In this document: positions 51,688-57,878 of the stretch, piece after piece
How positions within the stretch are numbered: position 1 is the first letter of the stretch
Layout of the letters: the number at the start of each line of letters is the position of its first letter
NCBI GenBank assembly: GCA_902800005.1
Contig: CADCCP010000002.1
Span: forward strand, 20,799 to 78,676
Length of the DNA stretch: 57,878 nucleotides
Origin: an uncultured Ruminococcus sp.
GTDB taxonomy: Bacteria > Bacillota > Clostridia > Oscillospirales > Acutalibacteraceae
Reading direction: 5' to 3'
Notes under the pieces: generated by a model
Seen by the model: only the letters and a program-made list of their open reading frames with translations
Told to the model about the DNA's origin: nothing
Databases searched by the model: none
Program-made: the position numbers and the translations under genes

Positions 51688-51721
51688 ATCGACAAAGATA
51701 TTTATTTTTGTGGTGTATAAT
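51688..51721 (+). promoter_or_regulatory. spoIIE promoter with Spo0A-box-like sequence
   Basis: ATCGACAAA at 51688-51696 matches the reverse-orientation Spo0A box (TTCGACAAA) at 8 of 9 positions. It overlaps a -35-like TCGACA (51689-51694). TATAAT follows at 51716-51721 after a 21-nt spacer. Spo0A-activated sigma-A promoters of B. subtilis such as spoIIE and spoIIG also have longer-than-normal spacers. Confidence 0.65.
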
Positions 51722-51754
51722 GGAAGAAAAAATATCTTTACGGGAGAGTTGCAG

Positions 51755-54061
51755 ATGAATGTAACGGCTATTATGTCAGACGGTAAAAAAGCTCTGGGAG
51801 GAAGTACGGGAAAAGTCCTGTTCCATGTATTGTATTTTGCCTTCGGTGTGGTCTCGTCAAACGGCACTGTTTTCGGGGAATACTCACCATTCGGCATATC
51901 GGCAGCAGCAGCCGTTCCTTTTCCGAATGTGATATTTTCGGCGGCAGGCTCGGTATTCGGCTATATGATCTTCGGCAGGCGAAATTTCAGGTATATCGCA
52001 GCTATTCTTGCTGTACTTGCAATAAGGTGGACTCTCAAAGACATAAAAAAATTAAACGGATATTTCATTTATTCGGCTCTTGTATGTGCGGTACCGATAT
52101 TTGCAACGGGCATGGCGGTCATGTCTGTAAGCGGATTTACAGCGGAAAGGATATTCGGATACACGCTGGAGGCGGTGCTTGGCGGAACGGGTGCATATTT
52201 CATTGCAAGAACGGCAGTTATACTTCACGGAACAAAGACTATAGGAATGCTTCTTCCGCAGGAGGCTGTATGCCTTATTATGACGGGATGTATAGGCATA
52301 CTTGCCTTATCGCCTTTTCAGATAGGTTCTCTTTCACTCGGAAGGATGATCGCAGGTATATGTATACTCATAGCTGCACACTACGGCGGTACGGCAGGCG
52401 GATGTATAGCAGGAATAGCAACAGGTATCGTTTTGGGTATCGCTTCGGAAGAGTATTATTTTCTCGGAGCGGCTTATGCATTCGGCGGTTTGATGGCAGG
52501 ACTGTTTGCACCCGCAGGAAACATTGTTTCTGCTATCATCTTTGTTTTGAGCGGAGGGATCGCCTCTTTGCAGGCACAGGGGTTGAGAACTGTCATACAA
52601 GTTTTATATGAGATGGCTGTATCGGGGGCAATATTTGCGATTTTGCCAAAGAATGCTTTCAACTTTGTGACGGCAGTGTTTTCTCTCAACAAGACCGACA
52701 GAAATTATGAAGGTTTAAGGAGATCTGTGATAATGCGTTTGGACTTTGCTTCAAAGGCACTTTCGGGTGTATCGGAGGATGTTGAAAGGGTATCGGAAAA
52801 GCTGTCTAAGATAGTTACGCCTACATTGGAGAGTGTATACAGAAAGTCGGTCGAAAGCACCTGTGCGAGATGCGGTATGAAGACATTTTGCTGGGAGCAT
52901 AAAAACGGGTTATCTCTGGAAGATTTTGAGAGTGTCAGCGACAAGCTGAGAAAAGAAGGTGAGATCAAAGCAGAAGATCTCGGCGAGAATTTCAGACGGG
53001 TATGCTGCCGTACAGCAGAGATGTCTGTTTCGGTCAACAGGTTTTATAAAAGCTACCTTTCATCAGAAGCCGCTGCCAAGAGAGTTGATGAGATAAGGAC
53101 AGTTGTTGCAGGGCAGTTCTGCGGATTGGGGGAGATACTTGGTGAAATGGCAGATGAATACGAAAATTACGAAGTGTTTGATAACACACTTGCGGAGAAT
53201 GTGCTTGTCAAGTTAAAGGAACTGGGAATGATACCGATAGATGTAAGCTGCCGCATAGATCACATGGGCAGGATGACCGTTGAAGCAGAGGTGTTTGACG
53301 GTGACAGGGATAAAATGAAGAAACTTGTAATAATGAAAGAGATCTCCAAAGTATGCGGAAGAAAGTTTGATATGCCGAATATCACGAATGCTTTCGGCAG
53401 ATGCAGGATAGTTCTGTCAGAGAGAACCGCCTTTGAAGTCGAGATAGCTGCAAGTCAGCACATCAGTCGAAGCGGACAGCTTTGCGGAGATAATTTCAGT
53501 TACTTCAATGACGGCATGGGAAGAATGATAACCGTCCTGAGCGATGGCATGGGAACGGGCGGTCGTGCAGCAGTTGACGGCGGTATGGCTGTAAGCATCA
53601 TGTCCAAACTTGTAAAAGCAGGCTTGGGATTTGATTGCTCACTGAAAGTCGTGAATGCGGCACTTATGGTCAAGTCGGAAGATGAGTCGCTTGCGACCCT
53701 TGACGTTGTTTCAGTAGACCTTTATAACGGTGAAACGGATTTCTTCAAAGCAGGTGCAGCGGTATCTTTTATCAAAAAGTCGGGTAAAATGTATAAAGTG
53801 GAAACACCGTCATTGCCTGTTGGTATACTGCCTGATGTGGAGTTCACCTGCACAGAGGATAATCTTCATTCGGGTGATATAGTGGTCATGCTTTCGGACG
53901 GTGCATTGGCAACGGGAGATGACTGGATAGAGCATATCATTTCCTCTTGGGAAAACAAGACCATGCAGGAACTTGCCGATCTCATCAATGACGAGGCAAC
54001 TTCAAGGAGAAATGACGGACATGATGACGATATAACAGTGATCGCCATGAAAATAGCGTAG
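51755..54061 (+). CDS. spoIIE: Stage II sporulation protein E (PP2C phosphatase)
   Basis: Membrane phosphatase that dephosphorylates the anti-anti-sigma SpoIIAA in the forespore and so activates sigma F; it also acts at the polar septum. It is 768 residues from ATG 51755, with GGGAGAG upstream. About ten transmembrane helices occupy residues 20-330, a central regulatory region contains CARCGMKTFCW, and the PP2C domain occupies roughly 545-768 (VLSDGMGTGGRAAVDGG, LDVVSVDLYNGE, VVMLSDGALATGDDW, GHDDDITVIAMKIA). Domain order and length fit clostridial SpoIIE. Its presence indicates a sporulation pathway, at least ancestrally. Confidence 0.95.
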   Translation: MNVTAIMSDGKKALGGSTGKVLFHVLYFAFGVVSSNGTVFGEYSPFGISAAAAVPFPNVIFSAAGSVFGYMIFGRRNFRYIAAILAVLAIRWTLKDIKKLNGYFIYSALVCAVPIFATGMAVMSVSGFTAERIFGYTLEAVLGGTGAYFIARTAVILHGTKTIGMLLPQEAVCLIMTGCIGILALSPFQIGSLSLGRMIAGICILIAAHYGGTAGGCIAGIATGIVLGIASEEYYFLGAAYAFGGLMAGLFAPAGNIVSAIIFVLSGGIASLQAQGLRTVIQVLYEMAVSGAIFAILPKNAFNFVTAVFSLNKTDRNYEGLRRSVIMRLDFASKALSGVSEDVERVSEKLSKIVTPTLESVYRKSVESTCARCGMKTFCWEHKNGLSLEDFESVSDKLRKEGEIKAEDLGENFRRVCCRTAEMSVSVNRFYKSYLSSEAAAKRVDEIRTVVAGQFCGLGEILGEMADEYENYEVFDNTLAENVLVKLKELGMIPIDVSCRIDHMGRMTVEAEVFDGDRDKMKKLVIMKEISKVCGRKFDMPNITNAFGRCRIVLSERTAFEVEIAASQHISRSGQLCGDNFSYFNDGMGRMITVLSDGMGTGGRAAVDGGMAVSIMSKLVKAGLGFDCSLKVVNAALMVKSEDESLATLDVVSVDLYNGETDFFKAGAAVSFIKKSGKMYKVETPSLPVGILPDVEFTCTEDNLHSGDIVVMLSDGALATGDDWIEHIISSWENKTMQELADLINDEATSRRNDGHDDDITVIAMKIA

Positions 54062-54092
54062 GCGAGGGAGTATGTCACTAAAAAATAAAAGT

Positions 54093-54159
54093 GGGAGGGC
54101 TTATAACTCATTGTACATTGCACATTGTACATTGTACATTGTTTAGCTCTCCCGTTTTT
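54093..54159 (+). terminator. spoIIE terminator with a repeat array in its loop
   Basis: Arms GGGAGGGCT (54093-54101) and AGCTCTCCC (54145-54153) pair with one wobble and are followed by GTTTTT. The 43-nt loop holds a heptamer array, as if the repeat had expanded inside an ordinary terminator. Confidence 0.7.
54111..54145. repeat. Heptanucleotide tandem array, unit TTGTACA/TTGCACA
   Basis: Units TTGTACA, TTGCACA, TTGTACA, TTGTACA, then degenerate TTGTTTA. This is the same unit and same type of ending as the array at 6581-6636, 47 kb away. Confidence 0.88.
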
Positions 54160-54163
54160 ACAT

Positions 54164-54262
54164 TCAGCTTATTGCAGGCTGCTGGGGAAGTTTTTTGATC
54201 TTGAACATTCTGCGGAGAAAGAAACTCCAGAATTTCGGATTGTCAACAACAACTATCTTCAT
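54164..54262 (-). CDS. spoVM: SpoVM-like spore-shape peptide
   Basis: A 32-residue peptide, too short for most gene callers. Aligned without gaps to the 26-residue B. subtilis SpoVM, it matches at Met1, Lys2, Pro9, Lys10, Phe11, Arg17 and Met19, followed by a basic amphipathic end (KIKK). SpoVM is an amphipathic helix that recognises the curved forespore membrane and recruits SpoIVA for coat assembly. ATG 54262 has AAAGGGGA with 7-nt spacing. It converges on spoIIE and lies 14 nt after a 48-codon membrane-peptide gene. Proximity to spoIIE supports the call; in B. subtilis the gene sits instead next to thiN. Confidence 0.8.
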   Translation of the reverse strand: MKIVVVDNPKFWSFFLRRMFKIKKLPQQPAIS

Positions 54263-54276
54263 AAAAATATCCCCTT

Positions 54277-54423
54277 TCAGCGATAACACCTCACTCCCGT
54301 TACAGCGGTAACTGCAAGCACTACTGCAATTATCACTATAAGACAGTGCTGCGGAAGTATACACGAAACAAGCAGACCTAAACTGAATGATAAAATATTG
54401 CCGTTTCTTACGCATCTTCTCAT
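54277..54423 (-). CDS. Putative 48-residue membrane peptide upstream of spoVM
   Basis: ATG at 54423 is preceded by GCGGAG with 9-nt spacing. The product begins MRRCVRNGN and is then almost wholly hydrophobic in two short stretches (ILSFSLGLLVSCIL and LIVIIAVVLAVTAVTGV) split by PQHC, so a helical hairpin or single bent helix is likely. Its stop overlaps the spoVM ribosome binding region, consistent with a two-gene transcript. A minus-strand TATAAT is at 54463-54458. I do not recognise a family. A different overlapping frame is also open, but it lacks this start context. Confidence 0.55.
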   Translation of the reverse strand: MRRCVRNGNILSFSLGLLVSCILPQHCLIVIIAVVLAVTAVTGVRCYR

Positions 54424-54587
54424 GGCTTCACACTCCGCTTGTTTCACTTACACTAACATTATATACATAAAAGCAAATTTTGACACAAATTTATTATGCA
54501 TATATTTGATTTTTATTAAGTTGTATAAAATGCACAAAAAATCTTTATATGTTGGGAAAAGTTCTAAAAATAAAAAAGCGTTATTTC

Positions 54588-54619
54588 TTGCAATCAGAAA
54601 GGGTATGTGATATTATAAT
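54588..54619 (+). promoter_or_regulatory. S10 operon promoter
   Basis: TTGCAA at 54588-54593 with TATTAT at 54611-54616 (17-nt spacer) or TATAAT at 54614-54619 (20-nt spacer). The upstream 54464-54587 stretch is AT-rich with no further signals recognised. Confidence 0.7.
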
Positions 54620-54923
54620 ATAGCGTGACTGCAACAGATATGCGTTGAAGCGGGAGGTTGCGACCTGTGAGGTCGGTTTTTCCGTGGAGTATGTCCGATT
54701 TCAAACCGGGCGACAAGATTTGTTGAAGTGAGCGGAGAATGTTCCTGCATTTTTATAGTGCGGAGGCTGTGTGTGTTTCTCTTGCTCATTTTATCTCGAA
54801 ATACCTTGCCCGTATCGAGTTATCGGTTCGGGGATTTTTATTGGAGTTGCATGAAACACCCGAATGTGTGTGAGGTATTTTTTGAGGGAACGCCCACCAA
54901 AAAATTTTAAGGAGGCGACTAGT
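54620..54923 (+). promoter_or_regulatory. Long structured leader of the S10 ribosomal protein operon
   Basis: About 300 nt of non-coding leader rich in G and in local pairings. A GACCT/AGGTC hairpin is at 54662-54674. GCGGAG repeats at 54733-54738 and 54760-54765, and a terminator-like hairpin sits at 54809-54839. Such leaders usually let a ribosomal protein regulate its own operon. No known riboswitch class is recognised. Confidence 0.6.
54809..54839 (+). terminator. Terminator-like hairpin inside the S10 leader (candidate attenuator)
   Basis: CCCG (54809-54812) and CGGG (54829-54832), then ATCGA (54814-54818) and TCGGT (54823-54827) pair around GTTA, with one internal T-T mismatch. GATTTTT follows. 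It lies 85 nt before rpsJ, where it could stop transcription conditionally. Confidence 0.5.
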
Positions 54924-55235
54924 GTGGCAGTCAAGGAGAAAATCAGGATAAGAATAAAGGGTTATGATCATCAGCTCGTTGATCAGGCGGCTGAAAAGAT
55001 CGTTGCAACTGCAAAACGTACAGGTGCGAGGGTGTCAGGTCCTATACCGCTCCCCACAGAGAAGGAGATCGTTACTATCCTTCGTGCTGTTCATAAGTAC
55101 AAGGACAGCCGTGAGCAGTTCGAAATGAGAACTCACAAAAGACTTATCGACATTCTCAGACCTTCAAACAGAACTGTTGATGCGATAACAGCTCTGGAGC
55201 TCCCTGCCGGTGTTGAAGTTGAAGTAAAACTTTGA
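54924..55235 (+). CDS. rpsJ: 30S ribosomal protein S10
   Basis: A 103-residue ribosomal protein, also NusE in antitermination complexes. [22 protein letters not shown] and [16 protein letters not shown] are family hallmarks, and the C-terminus ends [11 protein letters not shown]. The start is GTG 54924 with AAGGAGG 8 nt upstream; the open frame continues upstream but without support. It is the first gene of the S10-spc cluster. Confidence 0.97.
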   Translation: MAVKEKIRIRIKGYDHQLVDQAAEKIVATAKRTGARVSGPIPLPTEKEIVTILRAVHKYKDSREQFEMRTHKRLIDILRPSNRTVDAITALELPAGVEVEVKL

Positions 55236-55303
55236 TCCAACCTACAGGCAGTCGGGGTCATGTTGGCAAAGCCAACCAATAACCTATCAAGGAGGAAATT
55301 TTC

Positions 55304-55999
55304 ATGCAGAAAGCTATCATCGGCAAAAAGATCGGTATGACACAGATCTTTGATGAAAAGGGTCTCGTTATCCCTGTAACTGTTGTTGAAGCAGGTCCTT
55401 GTGTAGTGGCTCAGATCAAGACAGTTGAAAATGACGGCTATCAGGCAGTTCAGATGGGCTACGGAGATATAAAGCTCAAAGTCCAGAACGGCACAGGCAA
55501 GGGTAAAAGACAGCGTTCCGAAAAGTTCAAGAATGATCCTGTCAATATTACCAAGCCTCTTCTCGGTCACTTCAAGAAGGCAGATGTTGCTCCGAAAAGC
55601 ACTCTTCGTGAATTCAGAGTAGACGATCTCGCAAACTTCAAAGTGGGCGATATTATCAAAGCAGATACTTTTGCAGAGGGTGACAAGATCGATGTTACCG
55701 GAAAGAGCAAAGGTAAAGGTTATGCAGGCGTGATAAAGCGTTGGAACTTCCATCGTCTTAAAGAAACTCACGGTTCAGGTCCTGTTGCCCGTCACGGCGG
55801 TTCAATGGGTGCTTGCTCAACTCCGTCAAGAGTCTGGAAGGGCAAGAAAATGGCAGGTCATCTTGGTGCAGAGAGAGTTACAGTTCAGAATTTGACAGTT
55901 GTTAAAGTTGACAACGAAAACAATCTCATCGCTATCAAGGGTGCTATCCCCGGTCCCAACGGCGGTATCGTAGTGATCCGTGACAGTGTTAAGGCTTAA
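55304..55999 (+). CDS. rplC: 50S ribosomal protein L3 with internal insertion
   Basis: 231 residues, about 20 longer than usual L3. The N-terminus ([17 protein letters not shown]) and the conserved loop [20 protein letters not shown], with [12 protein letters not shown] following, are typical. The extra length lies around residues 65-80 ([14 protein letters not shown]), between the first beta-barrel strands. L3 reaches the peptidyl-transferase centre and is the Gln-methylated protein in some bacteria. The RBS is AAGGAGG. The 68-nt gap after rpsJ has a small GTTGGC/GCCAAC hairpin (55262-55276). Confidence 0.96.
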   Translation: MQKAIIGKKIGMTQIFDEKGLVIPVTVVEAGPCVVAQIKTVENDGYQAVQMGYGDIKLKVQNGTGKGKRQRSEKFKNDPVNITKPLLGHFKKADVAPKSTLREFRVDDLANFKVGDIIKADTFAEGDKIDVTGKSKGKGYAGVIKRWNFHRLKETHGSGPVARHGGSMGACSTPSRVWKGKKMAGHLGAERVTVQNLTVVKVDNENNLIAIKGAIPGPNGGIVVIRDSVKA

Positions 56000-56016
56000 A
56001 GGAAGGAGGAATTTCA

Positions 56017-56640
56017 ATGGCTAATATAGATGTTCTCGATATGGCAGGTCAGAAAGTCAGTGAAATAGAACTTTCGGATGCCGTTTTCGGTATCGAGCCG
56101 AATACAGTTGTGATGCATCAGATGGTAGTCAACTATCTCGCAAACAACCGTCAGGGTACACAGTCAGCTCTTACCCGTGCGGAAGTATCGGGCGGCGGCA
56201 GAAAACCCTGGAGGCAGAAGGGTACAGGTCATGCAAGACAAGGTTCGACTCGTGCTCCCCAGTGGACACACGGCGGTATCGTATTTGCTCCCAAGCCCAG
56301 ATGCTACAGATTTACCGTGAACAAGAAGGTAAAGAAACTTGCTATGAAGTCAGCTTTTTCAAGCAAGCTCAGAGACAGTCAGATAATCGTTGTTGATGCG
56401 GTTTCAATGGACGGCTACAAAACAAAGACTGTTGCAAATATGCTCAAGGCTATCGGTGCAGACAATAAGGCACTTATAATTCTTCCCGAAGTTGATAAGA
56501 AGGTTATCATCTCGGCAAGAAATATCCCCGGTGTAAAGACTGCACAGGTAAATACCATAAATGTATATGACATCATGAACGCTGACAAAGTTGTTATCGT
56601 GAAGGATGCCGTAAGCAAAATAGAGGAGGTATATGCATAA
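56017..56640 (+). CDS. rplD: 50S ribosomal protein L4
   Basis: 207 residues, normal length. QGTQSALTRAEVSGGGRKPW, QKGTGHARQGSTRAPQWTHGG and PKPRCYRFTVNKKVKKLAM form the extended loop that lines the exit tunnel. In E. coli L4 represses its own operon; whether this holds in Clostridia is unproven. The stop overlaps the rplW start by 1 nt (TAATG). Confidence 0.97.
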   Translation: MANIDVLDMAGQKVSEIELSDAVFGIEPNTVVMHQMVVNYLANNRQGTQSALTRAEVSGGGRKPWRQKGTGHARQGSTRAPQWTHGGIVFAPKPRCYRFTVNKKVKKLAMKSAFSSKLRDSQIIVVDAVSMDGYKTKTVANMLKAIGADNKALIILPEVDKKVIISARNIPGVKTAQVNTINVYDIMNADKVVIVKDAVSKIEEVYA

Positions 56641-56933
56641 TGAATGCTCGTGACATTATCATTAAGCCTATCATTACAGAGAAAACTATGACAGGCGTTG
56701 TTAGCGATAAGAAATATACCTTCAAAGTTGATAAGAAAGCTACAAAAATCGATATTGCAAAGGCTGTTGAAGAAGTTTTCGGCGTTGAAGTTGCAAAGGT
56801 AAACACCGTGAATGTTCGTGGCAGACTTCGCCGTCAGGGAAGAAATCAGGGCTATACTCCCGCATGGAAAAAGGCTTATGTTACTCTTACCCCCGACAGC
56901 AAGACAATAGAATTCTTTGAAGGCATGATGTAA
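56640..56933 (+). CDS. rplW: 50S ribosomal protein L23
   Basis: 97 residues, normal size. IIKPIITEKTM at the N-terminus and VNTVNVRGRLRRQGRNQGYTP are typical. It lies at the tunnel exit and docks trigger factor and SRP. Its ATG shares one base with the rplD stop. A GGAGAA/TTCTCC hairpin lies in the 69-nt gap to rplB. Confidence 0.97.
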   Translation: MNARDIIIKPIITEKTMTGVVSDKKYTFKVDKKATKIDIAKAVEEVFGVEVAKVNTVNVRGRLRRQGRNQGYTPAWKKAYVTLTPDSKTIEFFEGMM

Positions 56934-57002
56934 GCCTTTACAGGCAGAATGAATGGAGAATATGCCGTTCTCCGCAAAGCCATCATGAGGAGTGTGAAAT
57001 AA

Positions 57003-57833
57003 ATGGCAATAAAGAACTATAAACCGACCAGCCCCGCAAGGAGAAATATGTCGGTCACAGATTACTCGGTTCTTTCAAAGGTTGAGCCTGAAAAAAGTCT
57101 TTTGGCTCCGCTGAATAAAAAGTCAGGCCGTAACAGCTACGGCAGAATCACCGTTCGTCACAGAGGCGGCGGCAACAGAAATAAGTACAGGATCGTTGAC
57201 TTCAAGCGTCGTAAGTTTGACGTTGAGGCAACAGTAAAAACTCTTGAATATGATCCGAACCGTTCCGCACACATCGCTCTTATAGAGTATGCAGACGGCG
57301 TAAAGAGTTATATAATCGCTCCCGTAGGTCTTAAAGTGGGCGATAAGGTCGTATCCGGTCCTTCAGCAGATATCAAGCCCGGCAATGCACTTCCGCTTGC
57401 AAATATCCCTGTAGGTACTTTTGTACACAATGTAGAGCTGTATCCCGGAAAGGGTGCACAACTTGCAAGAAGTGCCGGCAACATGGCACAGCTCATGGCT
57501 AAGGAAAACGGTCTTGCACTTCTGAGACTTCCTTCGGGCGAACTCAGAAATGTTCCCGAAAACTGCATGGCTACAATAGGTCAGGTAGGAAACATCGATC
57601 ATGAGAATGTCAAGATCGGTAAAGCAGGACGTAAAAGAAATATGGGCTGGAGACCTACCGTAAGAGGTTCTGTCATGAACCCGAATGACCATCCTCACGG
57701 CGGTGGTGAAGGTAAATCCCCTGTCGGTCGTCCCGGACCTGTTACACCTTGGGGCAAGCCTGCTCTCGGTTACAAGACCAGAAAGAATACCCGTTCCGAT
57801 AAGCTTATCGTAAGAAGAAGAAACGGTAAGTAA
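57003..57833 (+). CDS. rplB: 50S ribosomal protein L2
   Basis: 276 residues, normal size. [20 protein letters not shown], the tRNA-interacting loop and the C-terminal [20 protein letters not shown], with the conserved His, are all present. L2 helps join the subunits and position tRNA. GAGGAG precedes the ATG. It stops 26 nt before rpsS. Confidence 0.98.
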   Translation: MAIKNYKPTSPARRNMSVTDYSVLSKVEPEKSLLAPLNKKSGRNSYGRITVRHRGGGNRNKYRIVDFKRRKFDVEATVKTLEYDPNRSAHIALIEYADGVKSYIIAPVGLKVGDKVVSGPSADIKPGNALPLANIPVGTFVHNVELYPGKGAQLARSAGNMAQLMAKENGLALLRLPSGELRNVPENCMATIGQVGNIDHENVKIGKAGRKRNMGWRPTVRGSVMNPNDHPHGGGEGKSPVGRPGPVTPWGKPALGYKTRKNTRSDKLIVRRRNGK

Positions 57834-57859
57834 TAGGCGTACAGAAAGGAGCTTATACA

Positions 57860-57878
57860 ATGAGCAGAAGCGTTAAAA
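57860..57878 (+). CDS. rpsS: 30S ribosomal protein S19, 3' truncated by window end
   Basis: Only the first six codons are present (MSRSVK), preceded by GAAAGGAG at correct spacing. The sequence and position after rplB identify S19. Confidence 0.85.

Overview
The window looks like a chromosome segment of a low-to-mid-GC, Gram-positive, anaerobic Clostridia member, most like Ruminococcus (Oscillospiraceae). The evidence is the gene content: a PASTA kinase/phosphatase pair, spoIIE and spoVM, the GlgC/GlgD pair, pyruvate phosphate dikinase, Na+-pumping decarboxylase subunits, and strong AGGAGG-type ribosome binding sites with occasional TTG/GTG starts. Species assignment is inference; no rRNA or tRNA gene was found.

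Layout. (1) 1-6568, plus strand: rlmN (5' truncated), PP2C phosphatase, PASTA kinase, rsgA, thiN, coaBC, a compact housekeeping operon. (2) 6581-12063, mostly minus: pgeF, mscL, a dCMP-type deaminase, htrA, and an ECF sigma/membrane anti-sigma pair, with one small Cys-rich plus-strand gene. (3) 12306-14933: ppdK alone with its own terminator. (4) 15001-21081, minus: SAM methyltransferase, XRE-membrane regulator, PAP2 phosphatase, PAS-HD-GYP protein, M3 oligopeptidase, BI-1 membrane protein. (5) 21312-25936, plus: leuB, oadG-oadB, then a secreted transglutaminase-like protein. (6) 26174-32147: glycogen operon glgB-glgC-glgD-glgA. (7) 32380-34787: small XRE regulator, then a minus-strand set of macro-domain, small HD hydrolase and VWA proteins. 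(8) 34944-45204: a surface-polysaccharide cluster with five polysaccharide-pyruvyl-transferase (PPT)-like units. These include a half-unit fused to ferredoxin/FrhB modules and a 1296-residue protein joining two PPT domains to a MenD-like thiamine-diphosphate enzyme; the cluster ends in a GlfT2-like glycosyltransferase. (9) 45309-47841, minus: two YcxB-like proteins, a BIG2-YARHG lipoprotein and a priming sugar-phosphate transferase. (10) 48140-54423: dacF-type carboxypeptidase, AI-2E-family permease, HprK-like kinase, spoIIE and, facing it, a two-gene micro-operon of a 48-residue membrane peptide and spoVM. (11) 54588-57878: leader and start of the S10 ribosomal protein operon (rpsJ, rplC, rplD, rplW, rplB, rpsS start).

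How the parts fit. The kinase/phosphatase, HtrA, DacF and sugar transferases point to envelope growth and surface-glycan assembly. PpdK, the OadGB pump and glycogen genes describe PEP/pyruvate and reserve-carbon handling. SpoIIE, SpoVM and a Spo0A-like box upstream of spoIIE suggest a sporulation programme. The most unusual locus is region 8, where pyruvyl-transferase folds are duplicated, degraded and fused to redox and TPP-enzyme modules. A second genome-scale signal is a set of intergenic tandem arrays with a strict 7-nt period and locus-specific unit sequences.
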